The notes beneath the pieces were generated by a model. That model was not told the DNA's origin. It did not search any database and saw nothing but the letters and a program-made list of their open reading frames with translations. This document shows positions 8,543 through 16,710 of a DNA stretch of 64,000 nucleotides, one piece after another; positions within the stretch are counted from its first letter, which is position 1, and each line of letters begins with the position of its first letter. A program made the position numbers and the translations under genes. The DNA is taken from assembly GCF_003337415.1 (NCBI RefSeq), contig NZ_QPJT01000021.1, positions 1-64,000 on the forward strand. Direction: 5' to 3'. The DNA is from Anaerobacterium chartisolvens. GTDB taxonomy: Bacteria; Bacillota; Clostridia; Acetivibrionales; DSM-27016.

Positions 8543-9913
8543 ATGCACCATAGACAGTCATATATAAAGAATATATTAAAAAAGTATTCGTGCAAGGGAT
8601 ATTTTATTGATCTCAGGTATTCGGATGTAAGGTATAACAAGATAGCTTTTACCGGCAATAGCTTGAGAGACGTTGGCATAGTTGATGAATCGGGATATTT
8701 ACTTAGGGTTATTCACGATAGATATTATATTAGTATAAAATTTGAAGATATTGCTCAACTGGATGATTGCATTCAAAATAGTATTGATATTCTGGGGGAT
8801 AATTTAACATACCCGTGGGCTGAATTCTACTCGGGAAATCCTGTCACAAATGAGATTAAATATAACAGCAGTATTTTTGAGGCTGGTAATGAATATAAAG
8901 TAAATATTCTTAACGGATATATTAATTTGGTTAAAAATTTCTCCTCCAAAGTAAAATGCGCTGTGCAATATAATGATTGCACCGGAAGCAAAGAATATTT
9001 CAATACCCTAGGTTCTTATATTTTTCAAGAGCTTTCTTTTTATACTTGCGTTTTTACTCTTACATATAATGATAAAAATTTTAGGAATCAGAGTATTTTG
9101 TTATTTGGAGAAGGTAATGGAAATTTTCACAAATTTTCGTTACAGGAAAACATAATTATCGAAAAGCTAAAGTATCTTATAGTATCCAATGGCCTCAGAA
9201 AAGTGGATGAGGGAAACTACGATATTATTATGAGCCCGGAAATTGCGGCGCTGTTTATTCATGAAACGATAGGACACATGCTGGAGGCCGACAATATTTG
9301 CAAGGATGAAAGTTTAAGAAACAGCCTTAAAATAGGAACCTGTGTGGGGCCTGAATTCCTTAATGTAATAGACGACCCAACAATTCCAGGCTTAAACGGC
9401 TCATTTGATTATGATGATGAGGGCGTAAAGAGTAAAAAGAAATACCTTATAAAAAATGGGTTAATCGATAGTTATTTAGGCAATATTATGCTTTCAAATG
9501 AGATGAAATTAAAAATCGAGGGCAATGCGAGGGCAATCAATATAAACCATTCTCCCATTGTCAGGATGAGCAACACCTATATTGAGTCTAACAGCAGTGA
9601 GGGAAAGGATTTTTTTAAGGATGTAAAAAACGGCTTATATGTAAAAGGTCTATTGGGAGGCAATACAAACCGGAAGACTTTTTACTTTAACTGCGGAGAA
9701 TGCTACCTGGTGAAGGACGGTAAGACTGCCGGGCCCTTATCCGGTGTTACAATCAGTGGAGATATACTTGAAGCATTAAAAAAAATCAAAAGAATATATG
9801 GTGATTTTGAATGGACAAGTGGAGGCGGATGTGGGAAGCTAAACCAGAATCCCCTTCCTGTTTCTATGGGAAGCCCCCATATCCTGTTAGAAAATATTCA
9901 TGTAAGAGGATAG
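8543..9913 (+). CDS. TldD-family metalloprotease subunit
   Basis: 456 residues. It carries the TldD zinc motif HETIGH (HExxxH, near residue 240) within IAALFIHETIGHMLEAD, then DDPTIPGLNGSFDYDDEG, a family hallmark. The C-terminal half has the glycine-rich TldD pattern. In E. coli TldD works with TldE to clip the microcin B17 leader and unfolded peptides. Here the TldE-like partner follows eight bases downstream. Leader or follower removal from the modified peptide is the likely job. Confidence 0.88.
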   Translation: MHHRQSYIKNILKKYSCKGYFIDLRYSDVRYNKIAFTGNSLRDVGIVDESGYLLRVIHDRYYISIKFEDIAQLDDCIQNSIDILGDNLTYPWAEFYSGNPVTNEIKYNSSIFEAGNEYKVNILNGYINLVKNFSSKVKCAVQYNDCTGSKEYFNTLGSYIFQELSFYTCVFTLTYNDKNFRNQSILLFGEGNGNFHKFSLQENIIIEKLKYLIVSNGLRKVDEGNYDIIMSPEIAALFIHETIGHMLEADNICKDESLRNSLKIGTCVGPEFLNVIDDPTIPGLNGSFDYDDEGVKSKKKYLIKNGLIDSYLGNIMLSNEMKLKIEGNARAININHSPIVRMSNTYIESNSSEGKDFFKDVKNGLYVKGLLGGNTNRKTFYFNCGECYLVKDGKTAGPLSGVTISGDILEALKKIKRIYGDFEWTSGGGCGKLNQNPLPVSMGSPHILLENIHVRG

Positions 9914-9920
9914 GATAGCT

Positions 9921-11168
9921 ATGAGCATAGATAATGAATATGATTACTTTAAAGCATACTATAATAATGCGGTCGTTAATATTCAAAACGAGATATCCGT
10001 TTCTGAAAAAAATATTACTAAAGAAGAAGTCCGTGTTATTAGGGAAGGAAAAATAGGATCAGCCTGTGCATTTGGCAAGAATATGGGTATGGAAAAGCTG
10101 AGTAAAAATATAGGCCATTGGGAAAAAAATATTATAGATTTTCCCGGAAATATTAATATAAGCTGTTTAAATAACAGAGATGATTACTTGAAGAATATCA
10201 GCTATTCAGAGATGTATGATATTGGCCTTCAACTTATGGAAAAGCTTAAGCACCTTGATAATAGATTTTCATATGAATTAGATATTATAAAAACACGTAT
10301 TATTAAAGAATATGTTAATTCAAAAGGCTTGAGCCTGGGCTATTCAAAAAGCTTATTAGGTGTTGAGATTAGAAGCAGCAGGCGTTCCTCAAATCTTAAT
10401 TTAAAAATCTCCAATAAATATATTTCGTCGACGTCTTTCAATTATACAAGCTTGGCAAATAGCCTGATCGAAGTACAATATTACCCTCAGGGTATAGTTG
10501 AAGTATTTCCCGGGGAAAAGGTTGTTATTTTGACAAATCAGGCACTTTTAGGCATTTTAATACCATTGAGGAAGTATTTAAATTCTAATAATAGTTCTGC
10601 TGAAATATTAAATAATGAAAATTCAGCAGTGAGCAAAAAAATCACGATTATTGACGATCCCACCGTTGAAGGTTATGAGAACAGCTACCCTTTTGACGAT
10701 GAGGGTATAGCCAGTATGAGCAAGGCTCTTATTTCTGATGGAAGGATAGTCTCAATAATAAATGATTTATACAACAGCAGCAGATTAAAGGTTTTGCCAA
10801 CAGGAAACGGCATCAGAACAATCAATAATGAAAGAATTATACCAAGATTTTCAAATTTCATTGTTGAAAAAGGAGAAAAATCTCTGGAGCAGGTTATAAA
10901 AGATATTGATGATGGAATCATAGTAAATGAGATTATTGGGAACGGAATAAGCAATTTTTCAGACGGAAGTTTTGTTTTTTCAGTTAATAACGGTTATGGA
11001 ATAGTTAATGGAAAGATCAGAGGGCGTATTAGGCCTCTGATTATTAAGGGTAATATCTTTCAAGCTTTAAAGAATATCTCAGTGATAGGGGATAAAATTA
11101 ACTATATTCATAATGGGATTTACTCGCCTTTCATAGTATTTGAAAAAAGCATCAGATTATACGTCTGA
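9921..11168 (+). CDS. TldE/PmbA-family protease partner subunit
   Basis: 415 residues. It shares with its neighbour the DDPTVEGYENSYPFDDEGIA stretch but lacks any HExxxH motif, as expected for the non-zinc subunit of a TldD/TldE heterodimer. It follows the TldD gene after seven non-coding bases and closes the RiPP-locus run; the IS110 end begins 13 bases later. The closeness of that insertion means the original downstream part of the operon could have been cut off. Confidence 0.85.
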   Translation: MSIDNEYDYFKAYYNNAVVNIQNEISVSEKNITKEEVRVIREGKIGSACAFGKNMGMEKLSKNIGHWEKNIIDFPGNINISCLNNRDDYLKNISYSEMYDIGLQLMEKLKHLDNRFSYELDIIKTRIIKEYVNSKGLSLGYSKSLLGVEIRSSRRSSNLNLKISNKYISSTSFNYTSLANSLIEVQYYPQGIVEVFPGEKVVILTNQALLGILIPLRKYLNSNNSSAEILNNENSAVSKKITIIDDPTVEGYENSYPFDDEGIASMSKALISDGRIVSIINDLYNSSRLKVLPTGNGIRTINNERIIPRFSNFIVEKGEKSLEQVIKDIDDGIIVNEIIGNGISNFSDGSFVFSVNNGYGIVNGKIRGRIRPLIIKGNIFQALKNISVIGDKINYIHNGIYSPFIVFEKSIRLYV

Positions 11169-11203
11169 AAGTATAATCGAGGGGACGGTTAATGTGAAAA
11201 CAA

Positions 11204-11392
11204 TTCACTTCGCCTCCATGATATAATATTTTTGCAGGATAAGGTCGAGGGACGGTTTGGAGGCTACTCCGCTTTTAGAACATGACTGAATTGTCTTTGA
11301 GTACAGAGAATTATAGCATATTGTGACTATGTACATTAAACTTCATTTTTTTCAGACAATTCAACCTGCTAAAATATTCCGGAGGTGTTGGT
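11204..11392 (+). ncRNA. IS110 left non-coding end, candidate bridge RNA region
   Basis: Known IS110 elements express a bridge RNA from the non-coding end next to the transposase. Here a 189-base non-coding stretch precedes the transposase and contains the 10-bp inverted pair TGAATTGTCT (11287-11296) and AGACAATTCA (11354-11363), able to form a stem with a large internal loop. The RNA itself is inferred, not seen. Confidence 0.3.
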
Positions 11393-12544
11393 TTGAAAGC
11401 ATTGTTAAGCTGCTGCTGTGGTTTGGATGTTCACAAGGACATCATTCAGGCTTGTATTTTAAAAGGTGATGCAGAGGATGAACCTAATATTATCCGTGCT
11501 GAATTCAAGACATTGCAATCTGATTTGCAAGCATTATGTGTTTGGCTTTTAGAAAATGAATGTTTCCACATTGCAATGGAAAGTACAGGTGTTTATTGGC
11601 GGCCTGTTTATGAGGCAGTTGAAGAATATCTTCCTCAATATCAGTGTATGATGGTGGTAAATGCCTACCATATGCGTAATTTGCCCGGAAGAAAAAGTGA
11701 TGTCGCTGATGCAGAATGGATTAGCAACCTTTTCAGACATGGGCTTTTAGAAGCAAGTTTTATTCCCGAAAGACTCATCCGTAATTTGAGGGAATATTCA
11801 AGACTTCACCGTTCTTTTGTTCAGGAGCGTTCCAGATATTCAAACAGAATCGAAAAATTTCTGCAAAGCCATGGATTTAGGCTTTCTTCTGTCCTAAGTA
11901 GCATTTTAGGAGTAAGTGGGAGGCGTTTGCTTACTACCTTATCGAAAAAATGAACGCTAACTCTTGACGATGTTTATGAACTTGTTGATAAACATGTAAA
12001 AAGGCCTATAGAAGAAATTAGTCTTGCAATTTGCGGCAAACTCGACTACTCAGAGTGTAAATACCTCAGTCTGCTGCTTGATAAAATCAGTAGTCTTGAT
12101 CTGGAAATTTCCCAGATTCATTCTATGATGCTGGAACTGGCTTCTCCATATAGAATACAGTTAGAACAGCTTGATTCCATTCGGGGAATTGATATTAACG
12201 CTGCATTAGCTATCATGTCTGAGACAAGTGCTACCCCACAGAATAATTTTAGTAGTGAAAAGAAACTGATATCTTGGGCAGGATTGTCCCCGAGGAATGA
12301 TGAGTCTGCGGGCAAGATAAAATCTCGTAAAATCACTAAAGGCAATCCGTATATAAAATCTATTCTATGTCAGGTTGCATGGGCAGCTGTTCGCTGTAGG
12401 AGTTCAAGTTTTGCAAAGTGGTTCTGGTCACATCAAGGGAAATTAGGCAAAAAGAAAGCTATTATTGCTGTAGCGAGAAAGATTTTAACATTGATCTATA
12501 AACTGCTAAAATCTGGAGAGTTCTACGACCCAATGGTGGCATAA
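11393..12544 (+). pseudogene. IS110-family transposase interrupted by one in-frame TGA
   Basis: One continuous frame of 383 codons is broken only by TGA at 11951-11953; both halves read in the same frame. The N-terminal half has the RuvC-like DEDD catalytic pattern (GLDVHKD, ESTGVYW, GRKSDVADAEW). The C-terminal half has the serine-containing Transposase_20 region (DSIRGIDINAALAIMSE, GLSPRNDESAG). The start ATG-equivalent is a TTG behind GGAGGTG. Codons on both sides of the TGA look normal, so a single nonsense mutation (for example TGG to TGA) is the simplest reading. No frameshift signal fits, because the other frames stop at once. Confidence 0.8.
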
Positions 12545-12585
12545 AGCCAATTCAATCGCTAAGCAATAATAGCTATTTATGTTTT

Positions 12586-12625
12586 ACCATAACCGTCTGT
12601 CAATTTCAATGCTTATGGTTTTTTT
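12586..12625 (+). terminator. Terminator-like hairpin after IS110 transposase
   Basis: ACCATAA at 12586-12592 pairs with TTATGGT at 12613-12619 and is followed by a run of seven Ts. The stem is short and the loop is 20 bases, so strength is uncertain. Confidence 0.45.
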
Positions 12626-12710
12626 GTGCTGCTCATTCTTGGGGTAGTAATAAATTTTGTTTTCACATTAACCGTCCCTGCGCTTCTCTATCAATTCCAA
12701 GCGTTTATGC

Positions 12711-13103
12711 TGCTGGGCGGGCCTAACGCCAGGCAACAATGAATCCGCAGGTAAGAAGAAATCTGTCCGAATTACACGTGCCGGTGTCTACCTCAAACCT
12801 GCATTGGTACAAGTTGCCCATGCAGCCGTGAAATCGGATAAATCTCCTTACTACAAAATCAAGTACGAACACATCAGTAAAAGGAGAGGCAAAAAAAGAG
12901 CCATTATTGCTATCCCAAGGATGATACTCACTGCTATTTACAACATCTTTGTTACTGGCGAAGAGTGGAATCCAAGCGATTTATACAAAATTGATATGCC
13001 ACATGAAATGTTGGAAAAACAGAAGGAGAAAGCAATTGGCCAAGCTGTAAAACTCCTTATTTCCAATGGAGTAATAAAAGCTACTGACATTTCCATGGCT
13101 TAA
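12711..13103 (+). pseudogene. C-terminal fragment of a second IS110-type transposase
   Basis: An open frame encodes WAGLTPGNNESAGKKKS, then a helical segment and KRGKKRAIIAIPRMI, ending at 13103. This is the C-terminal Transposase_20 part of an IS110 protein, distinct from the preceding copy. The N-terminal DEDD domain is absent, and the fragment starts 30-odd bases after the end of the first element. A related end sequence (AACCGTCCC at 13199-13207) closes it. Confidence 0.65.
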
Positions 13104-13184
13104 ACTGAACAACTATTAATTTTAAATTTTTCAAAGGACGACAGTTCCTTTATTTAAGCTTACCCATTTTTAGGCTGCGTTGAG

Positions 13185-13207
13185 TTGTTTTTCAAGCTAA
13201 CCGTCCC
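13185..13207 (-). repeat. Divergent IS110-type end sequence
   Basis: Read on the minus strand this begins GGGACGGTTAGCTTGAAA, close to the GGGACGGTTAATGTGAAA end of the preceding element. It probably marks the right end of the second, truncated IS110 remnant. Confidence 0.45.
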
Positions 13208-13365
13208 TGATTGCTTGCGAAAAATAAAATCAAAAGTCTGGAATATTAGCTTGTATTTTTCAATATAAATAACTGTATAGGAGGAAATATATGTATAAAT
13301 CTATATATGACAGAGAGCAATAGTTAATGTATAAGTACGTGAGGTGAAAAAAGGGAGGAGTTAGG
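13208..13365 (+). promoter_or_regulatory. Upstream region of the gas-vesicle-type cluster
   Basis: AT-rich leader between the IS110 remnant and the first gvp gene. A ten-codon frame, MYKSIYDREQ (13291-13323), stands behind a strong TAGGAGGAAA site and could be a leader peptide. A TATAAA box is at 13264-13269, but no convincing -35 box is seen. Confidence 0.3.
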
Positions 13366-13767
13366 ATGATAGAAGCAACCCGTGACAAAAATGACAGGTC
13401 ATCCCTGGCAGATGTTATTGATAAGCTCCTTGACAAAGGACTTGTAATTAATGCCGATATTACGGTGTCTGTGGCAGGAGTGGAGCTGCTGGGCGTTAAG
13501 GTGAGGGCGGCATTGGCATCCTTTGCAACAGCGGCAAAATACGGACTTGAGTTTCCTTCAGGCACCAATTTGGAAACCGCTGCGTGGAAGGATGCTCAGG
13601 GAGGCGTTGAAACCTGTCCCCAGTGCGGCAAGGAGGTAGGCAAGGAGGAACTGCTTAGTGAATGCTGTCCTTGGTGCGGATGGGTTAGTGCAAAGGCACA
13701 GATGAAATTAAAGGAGAAGGAGCTGGAAAATAAGCAGAGACTCTCTGCACCTATTCTTCAAAAGTAA
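13366..13767 (+). CDS. GvpA-family protein fused to a C-terminal zinc ribbon
   Basis: 133 residues, ATG behind GGGAGGAG. Residues ~12-60 follow the GvpA pattern (SLADVIDKLLDKGLVI, then VSVAGVELLGVKVRAALAS). After a linker, Cys84-x2-Cys87 and Cys100/101 to Cys104 form a CPQCG...CPWCGW zinc ribbon. A short charged helix ends the protein. GvpA/GvpJ/GvpM-type proteins make the gas vesicle shell or its tips, and a zinc-ribbon tail is not a usual part of them. The same tail occurs on the longer GvpA-like protein at 16676-17758. It could be a minor shell protein that recruits a partner through the ribbon. Confidence 0.8.
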   Translation: MIEATRDKNDRSSLADVIDKLLDKGLVINADITVSVAGVELLGVKVRAALASFATAAKYGLEFPSGTNLETAAWKDAQGGVETCPQCGKEVGKEELLSECCPWCGWVSAKAQMKLKEKELENKQRLSAPILQK

Positions 13768-13852
13768 TTAAAAATTGCCGGGGCCATTATGAGAAGAACA
13801 GAATATGCCCATACCATAATATCCGTAGGACAACCAATATAGGAGGAGCCCT

Positions 13853-14632
13853 ATGAAACGGCAGGTTCAGGAAAGAGCAGTCAAGCATATATGCAGGTAT
13901 CTATCCGGGCACTTAAAGCAAGCAGCTTTTGATCTTTTATATTCTACATACCGTGATGAGGGAAGCATGGCCGATGATATCGGCTGCAGCAGGGATTTAA
14001 TATGCGGCAGGAGAAGACGAGGCTCCCAAGCCTTTGATGAAAGATATATGCCCGCTGTGCTGTCTCTGGCGTTGGACAGGTGTCCCGAGGCGGCAAAGCT
14101 TTTGGAGGAAGGGCTTTTAAAAAGAGTTCAGGAGCTTTGCTCGGTTTTAGGCATCGGTTGTCACGACAGTGAGCAGAAGGAGCTTTTTGAAAATGACGTA
14201 AAAATATTTCTGCATGAGCTGGATGAAAAGAGCAGGAAAATATTCTGGCATTTAAGGCTTCACAGACATGCCAAGCTGTCACAGCTTGCCTGGCTTATTG
14301 GGGCTCCTGCGGAGATGGATGTTTTGTACAGAATAAATGAAATAATAAATCCTGCAGCAGTCAGAATTTTAGGCGCTCCTGCCCTTAACTTTGAGGAATG
14401 CAGATTTGATGCCGCATCGGGAGAGAATATACTGTTTAACTGGTGGCTGTCCCGGGATATTGAGAATTCCTCGGGGGACGGCGAGGGAAAGCCGATACTT
14501 GATTTTTTGGAGGAGGGCGATCACGTAGCCGTCATTTTGGAGTATCCAAAACCTGCGGCACTTGCAGCAAGCGCAAGTGTGGAGCAGAGGCACGGCATTA
14601 TATGCATAAGAATGGATAAGCTTATGCAGTGA
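13853..14632 (+). CDS. Unrecognised protein in gas-vesicle-type cluster
   Basis: 259 residues, ATG behind AGGAGG. I do not recognise a family. The N-terminal ~60 residues (basic, with CSRDLICGRRRRG) could form a small helical nucleic-acid or protein-binding unit. The middle is helical and leucine-rich. The last ~50 residues (EEGDHVAVILEYPKP, then a final hydrophobic strand) have a beta pattern loosely like an Hsp20/GvpH-type strand pair. No membrane segment is seen. It sits between the zinc-ribbon GvpA and GvpK genes, in the same direction, so a regulatory or assembly role is possible. Confidence 0.5.
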   Translation: MKRQVQERAVKHICRYLSGHLKQAAFDLLYSTYRDEGSMADDIGCSRDLICGRRRRGSQAFDERYMPAVLSLALDRCPEAAKLLEEGLLKRVQELCSVLGIGCHDSEQKELFENDVKIFLHELDEKSRKIFWHLRLHRHAKLSQLAWLIGAPAEMDVLYRINEIINPAAVRILGAPALNFEECRFDAASGENILFNWWLSRDIENSSGDGEGKPILDFLEEGDHVAVILEYPKPAALAASASVEQRHGIICIRMDKLMQ

Positions 14633-14665
14633 ATATTAAAATTTCATACACAGAAGGTGAAGGAT

Positions 14666-14980
14666 ATGGCTCTTGACATTAATGAAGATAATTTAAAGCA
14701 TGGACTGTTGGGACTAATTATGGCTCTGGTGGAAATAATCAGAGATTCCTTAAAGCATCAGGCACGAAATAGAATTAAAAGCGGAATTTTAACGGAAGAT
14801 GAAATAGAGAGGTTGGGCAGCTCATTAATGGAGCTGGATATAGCTATTGAGGAAATAAAGGAAGAGCAGGGGATCACTGAATCGGTTCAGGCGGTGAGAG
14901 ATGGACTTGATGAAATCGTGGATGATGTTGTGGATAAAATTGTAAATCCCGAAAGATGGGAAGATGAAGTAGAACACTAG
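14666..14980 (+). CDS. gvpK: Gas vesicle protein GvpK
   Basis: 104 residues from ATG 14666 (GAAGGTGAAGG upstream; GTG 14657 also possible). The pattern NLKHGLLGLIMALVEIIRD, then RIKSGILTEDEIERLGSSLM, is the GvpK signature. GvpK is one of the conserved accessory proteins needed for vesicle formation, with an unclear molecular role. The protein is helical and acidic at its end. It follows the unrecognised gene closely and precedes the GvpL gene by 30 bases. Confidence 0.9.
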   Translation: MALDINEDNLKHGLLGLIMALVEIIRDSLKHQARNRIKSGILTEDEIERLGSSLMELDIAIEEIKEEQGITESVQAVRDGLDEIVDDVVDKIVNPERWEDEVEH

Positions 14981-15010
14981 TAACACATTTTTATGAAGGG
15001 AGGAATGCTT

Positions 15011-16315
15011 ATGGAATATATTTATGCAGCCATGTTCCTGCAGGAGCTGGGAAAAGAAATAAATGAGGATAATATTAAAAAAATATTCTCAGCTCTGCAT
15101 ATGGAGGCGGAGGCTGACAAGCTTCAGGTGTTTGTTCCCGCTTTGTCAATTTTGTCATGTGCCAAAAGCGAAAAGATAAAAAAATATCAGCACAACTCTT
15201 TTTTTCAGCAGTTTACAGGACTTCAAAAGCGCTTCGACAGTCTGCGTGCCGCCATGCTGAAGGACGACGAAAAGCCTTCGGATATGGAGCGGGAGAAGGA
15301 TAGGTGGGGTCGCGGCATTGATGGTGAAAAGCTTGGAGGCTCGGAGGACAGCGCATGTATAGATGACAGTGTATGCACAGACAGTGTATGCACAGACAAT
15401 GTCTGCACAGATAGTGTCTGCATGGAACACAGCGCGGGTGTTGAGAATGATGGGGAGGAGTCTTCGGCCACGCAGGACGGCGGACAAAGCGATTTGACTA
15501 TAAAATGCTGCTGTGAAAAAAGTGTCCACGTGCTTCCTGCGCGCTATATTTACGGAGTAACCTGCGGTGGGGCAAATGAGGGTCTGGGTGCTATAGGCTT
15601 AGGAGGTGCGGAGGTATATACCATACCATACATGGATATAAGTGCTGTAGTGCATGACTGCGACACCATTCCGTATCAATCCGATGATGAAGCGGTGGTG
15701 AAGGACTGGCTTTTTACGCAGCAGGAGGTACTGGATGTGGTTATGAACAAATTTGGTGCGGTTCTTCCCATGAGCTTTGACATGATTATTGAGGAAAATG
15801 AACAAAAATCTCCCGAACAGGTGGTAGAGAGCTGGCTGGAGGAGAATTACCAAAGGTTTCAGAGAACTATGGAAAAGGTGAAGAATAGGCAGGAGTTTGG
15901 GGTGCAGGTGGTGCTTGATACTGAGGATATAGGCAAGAGCCTTTTGGAATCGGATGAAGAGCTGAGGCTCAAAAGGCATGAAATAGACTGTAAGCCTCAA
16001 GGAGCAGCATATATGGAAAGAGAGCTGCTTAAGGATTTGCTCAGGGAAAAGATTGAGCAGAGGGCGGACCTGTATTTTAAAGAATTTTATGGGCGTATAA
16101 GAAATTGCGTTGACGATGTTGTGATAGAGAAGGCTAAAAAAGTTGGCGGGAACAAACAGATGATTATGAATCTTTCCTGTCTGGTGGATAAGGATAGGCT
16201 TAAGGATCTGGGCAAGGAGCTCGAAAGAATTGAGGCCAACGCTTTTATTTCAGTGCGGTTCAGCGGCCCGTGGGCTCCGTACAGCTTTGTAGCGGCTGAA
16301 AAAGGAGGACAATAA
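15011..16315 (+). CDS. gvpL: GvpL/GvpF-family protein with N-terminal archaeal P1/L12-like domain
   Basis: 434 residues. ATG 15011 is chosen because GGGAGGA lies six bases upstream and because the product then begins MEYIYAAMFLQELGKEINED, nearly the start of archaeal ribosomal stalk protein P1/L12. That similarity covers residues 1-45, the P1 dimerisation region. A variable linker follows with a 15-base tandem repeat (15364-15423) coding for (D)SVCT units. From about residue 170 the protein is GvpL/F-like (YIYGVTC start, SFDMIIEEN, a final FSGPWAPYSF). Normal GvpF/L proteins are 210-280 residues, so this is a fusion. The stalk-like domain may dimerise or bind a partner. The stop overlaps the next start by one base. 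Confidence 0.85.
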   Translation: MEYIYAAMFLQELGKEINEDNIKKIFSALHMEAEADKLQVFVPALSILSCAKSEKIKKYQHNSFFQQFTGLQKRFDSLRAAMLKDDEKPSDMEREKDRWGRGIDGEKLGGSEDSACIDDSVCTDSVCTDNVCTDSVCMEHSAGVENDGEESSATQDGGQSDLTIKCCCEKSVHVLPARYIYGVTCGGANEGLGAIGLGGAEVYTIPYMDISAVVHDCDTIPYQSDDEAVVKDWLFTQQEVLDVVMNKFGAVLPMSFDMIIEENEQKSPEQVVESWLEENYQRFQRTMEKVKNRQEFGVQVVLDTEDIGKSLLESDEELRLKRHEIDCKPQGAAYMERELLKDLLREKIEQRADLYFKEFYGRIRNCVDDVVIEKAKKVGGNKQMIMNLSCLVDKDRLKDLGKELERIEANAFISVRFSGPWAPYSFVAAEKGGQ

Positions 16316-16710
16316 TGCCAGTGCCAACCTCCCGAACCCTACATTCCCAAATAAGAAAAAATAAGCCTTATATGACTCAAGGAACCTTTCAGTTTCAATC
16401 CTCATGGAAGCTTGGGCATTTATTTATAGAAAGAGGCAGGCTGTTTTTTGCTATAGGGCAAAAAAGAATGCTTGAAATTAGGCTGGAAAACATATCGAAA
16501 ATACAAATAGTTAAAAGAAAGTGGCTGTTCGGCGTCAGCATAAGACAGCTTAGGATATGCTACGGCAACAGCAAGGAAGATAAGCAGGCTTACATAGCCC
16601 TGGCAGAACCTAAAAAATGGCAGGGCATAATTGAAAAAAACATGACACGTATGATATTGGAAAGGTGGGGTTGCAATGGAACCCAATCGAAACCCCCAAG
16701 CTACACTTAA
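16315..16710 (+). CDS. Single PH/GRAM-like domain protein
   Basis: 131 residues; ATG overlaps the GvpL stop (TAATG), which implies translational coupling. The core WKLGHLFIERGRLFF, followed by a strand-rich stretch and LENISKI, matches the WK-GH-L-x-RL pattern that recurs twice in the next protein, a PH/GRAM-type beta fold. Such domains bind lipids or proteins. The C-terminal 35 bases overlap the start of the next gene in another frame. I know of no gas vesicle protein of this type. Confidence 0.6.
   Translation: MPVPTSRTLHSQIRKNKPYMTQGTFQFQSSWKLGHLFIERGRLFFAIGQKRMLEIRLENISKIQIVKRKWLFGVSIRQLRICYGNSKEDKQAYIALAEPKKWQGIIEKNMTRMILERWGCNGTQSKPPSYT

Larger units (their letters stand above)
11181..12678 (+). 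mobile_element. IS110-family element (decayed) bounded by 22-bp inverted repeats
   Basis: GGGACGGTTAATGTGAAA at 11182 and its reverse complement ending at 12678 form perfect 22-bp inverted repeats around an IS110-type transposase gene. Classic IS110 elements lack long terminal repeats, so these may mark a subgroup with subterminal repeats or a composite with another small element. The transposase is interrupted, so the copy is probably immobile by itself. Confidence 0.7.

Noticed and set aside
11951-11953. TGA as selenocysteine in the IS110 transposase
   Set aside because: No SECIS-like hairpin is evident right after it and IS110 enzymes have no need of selenocysteine; a nonsense mutation is simpler.
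13291-13323. Ten-codon leader peptide before the gvp cluster
   Set aside because: The ribosome site is strong, but the frame is too short to separate from chance and no attenuator follows.
15364-15423. CRISPR-like short repeat
   Set aside because: The units are contiguous, 15 bases long and in frame inside GvpL, with no spacers.
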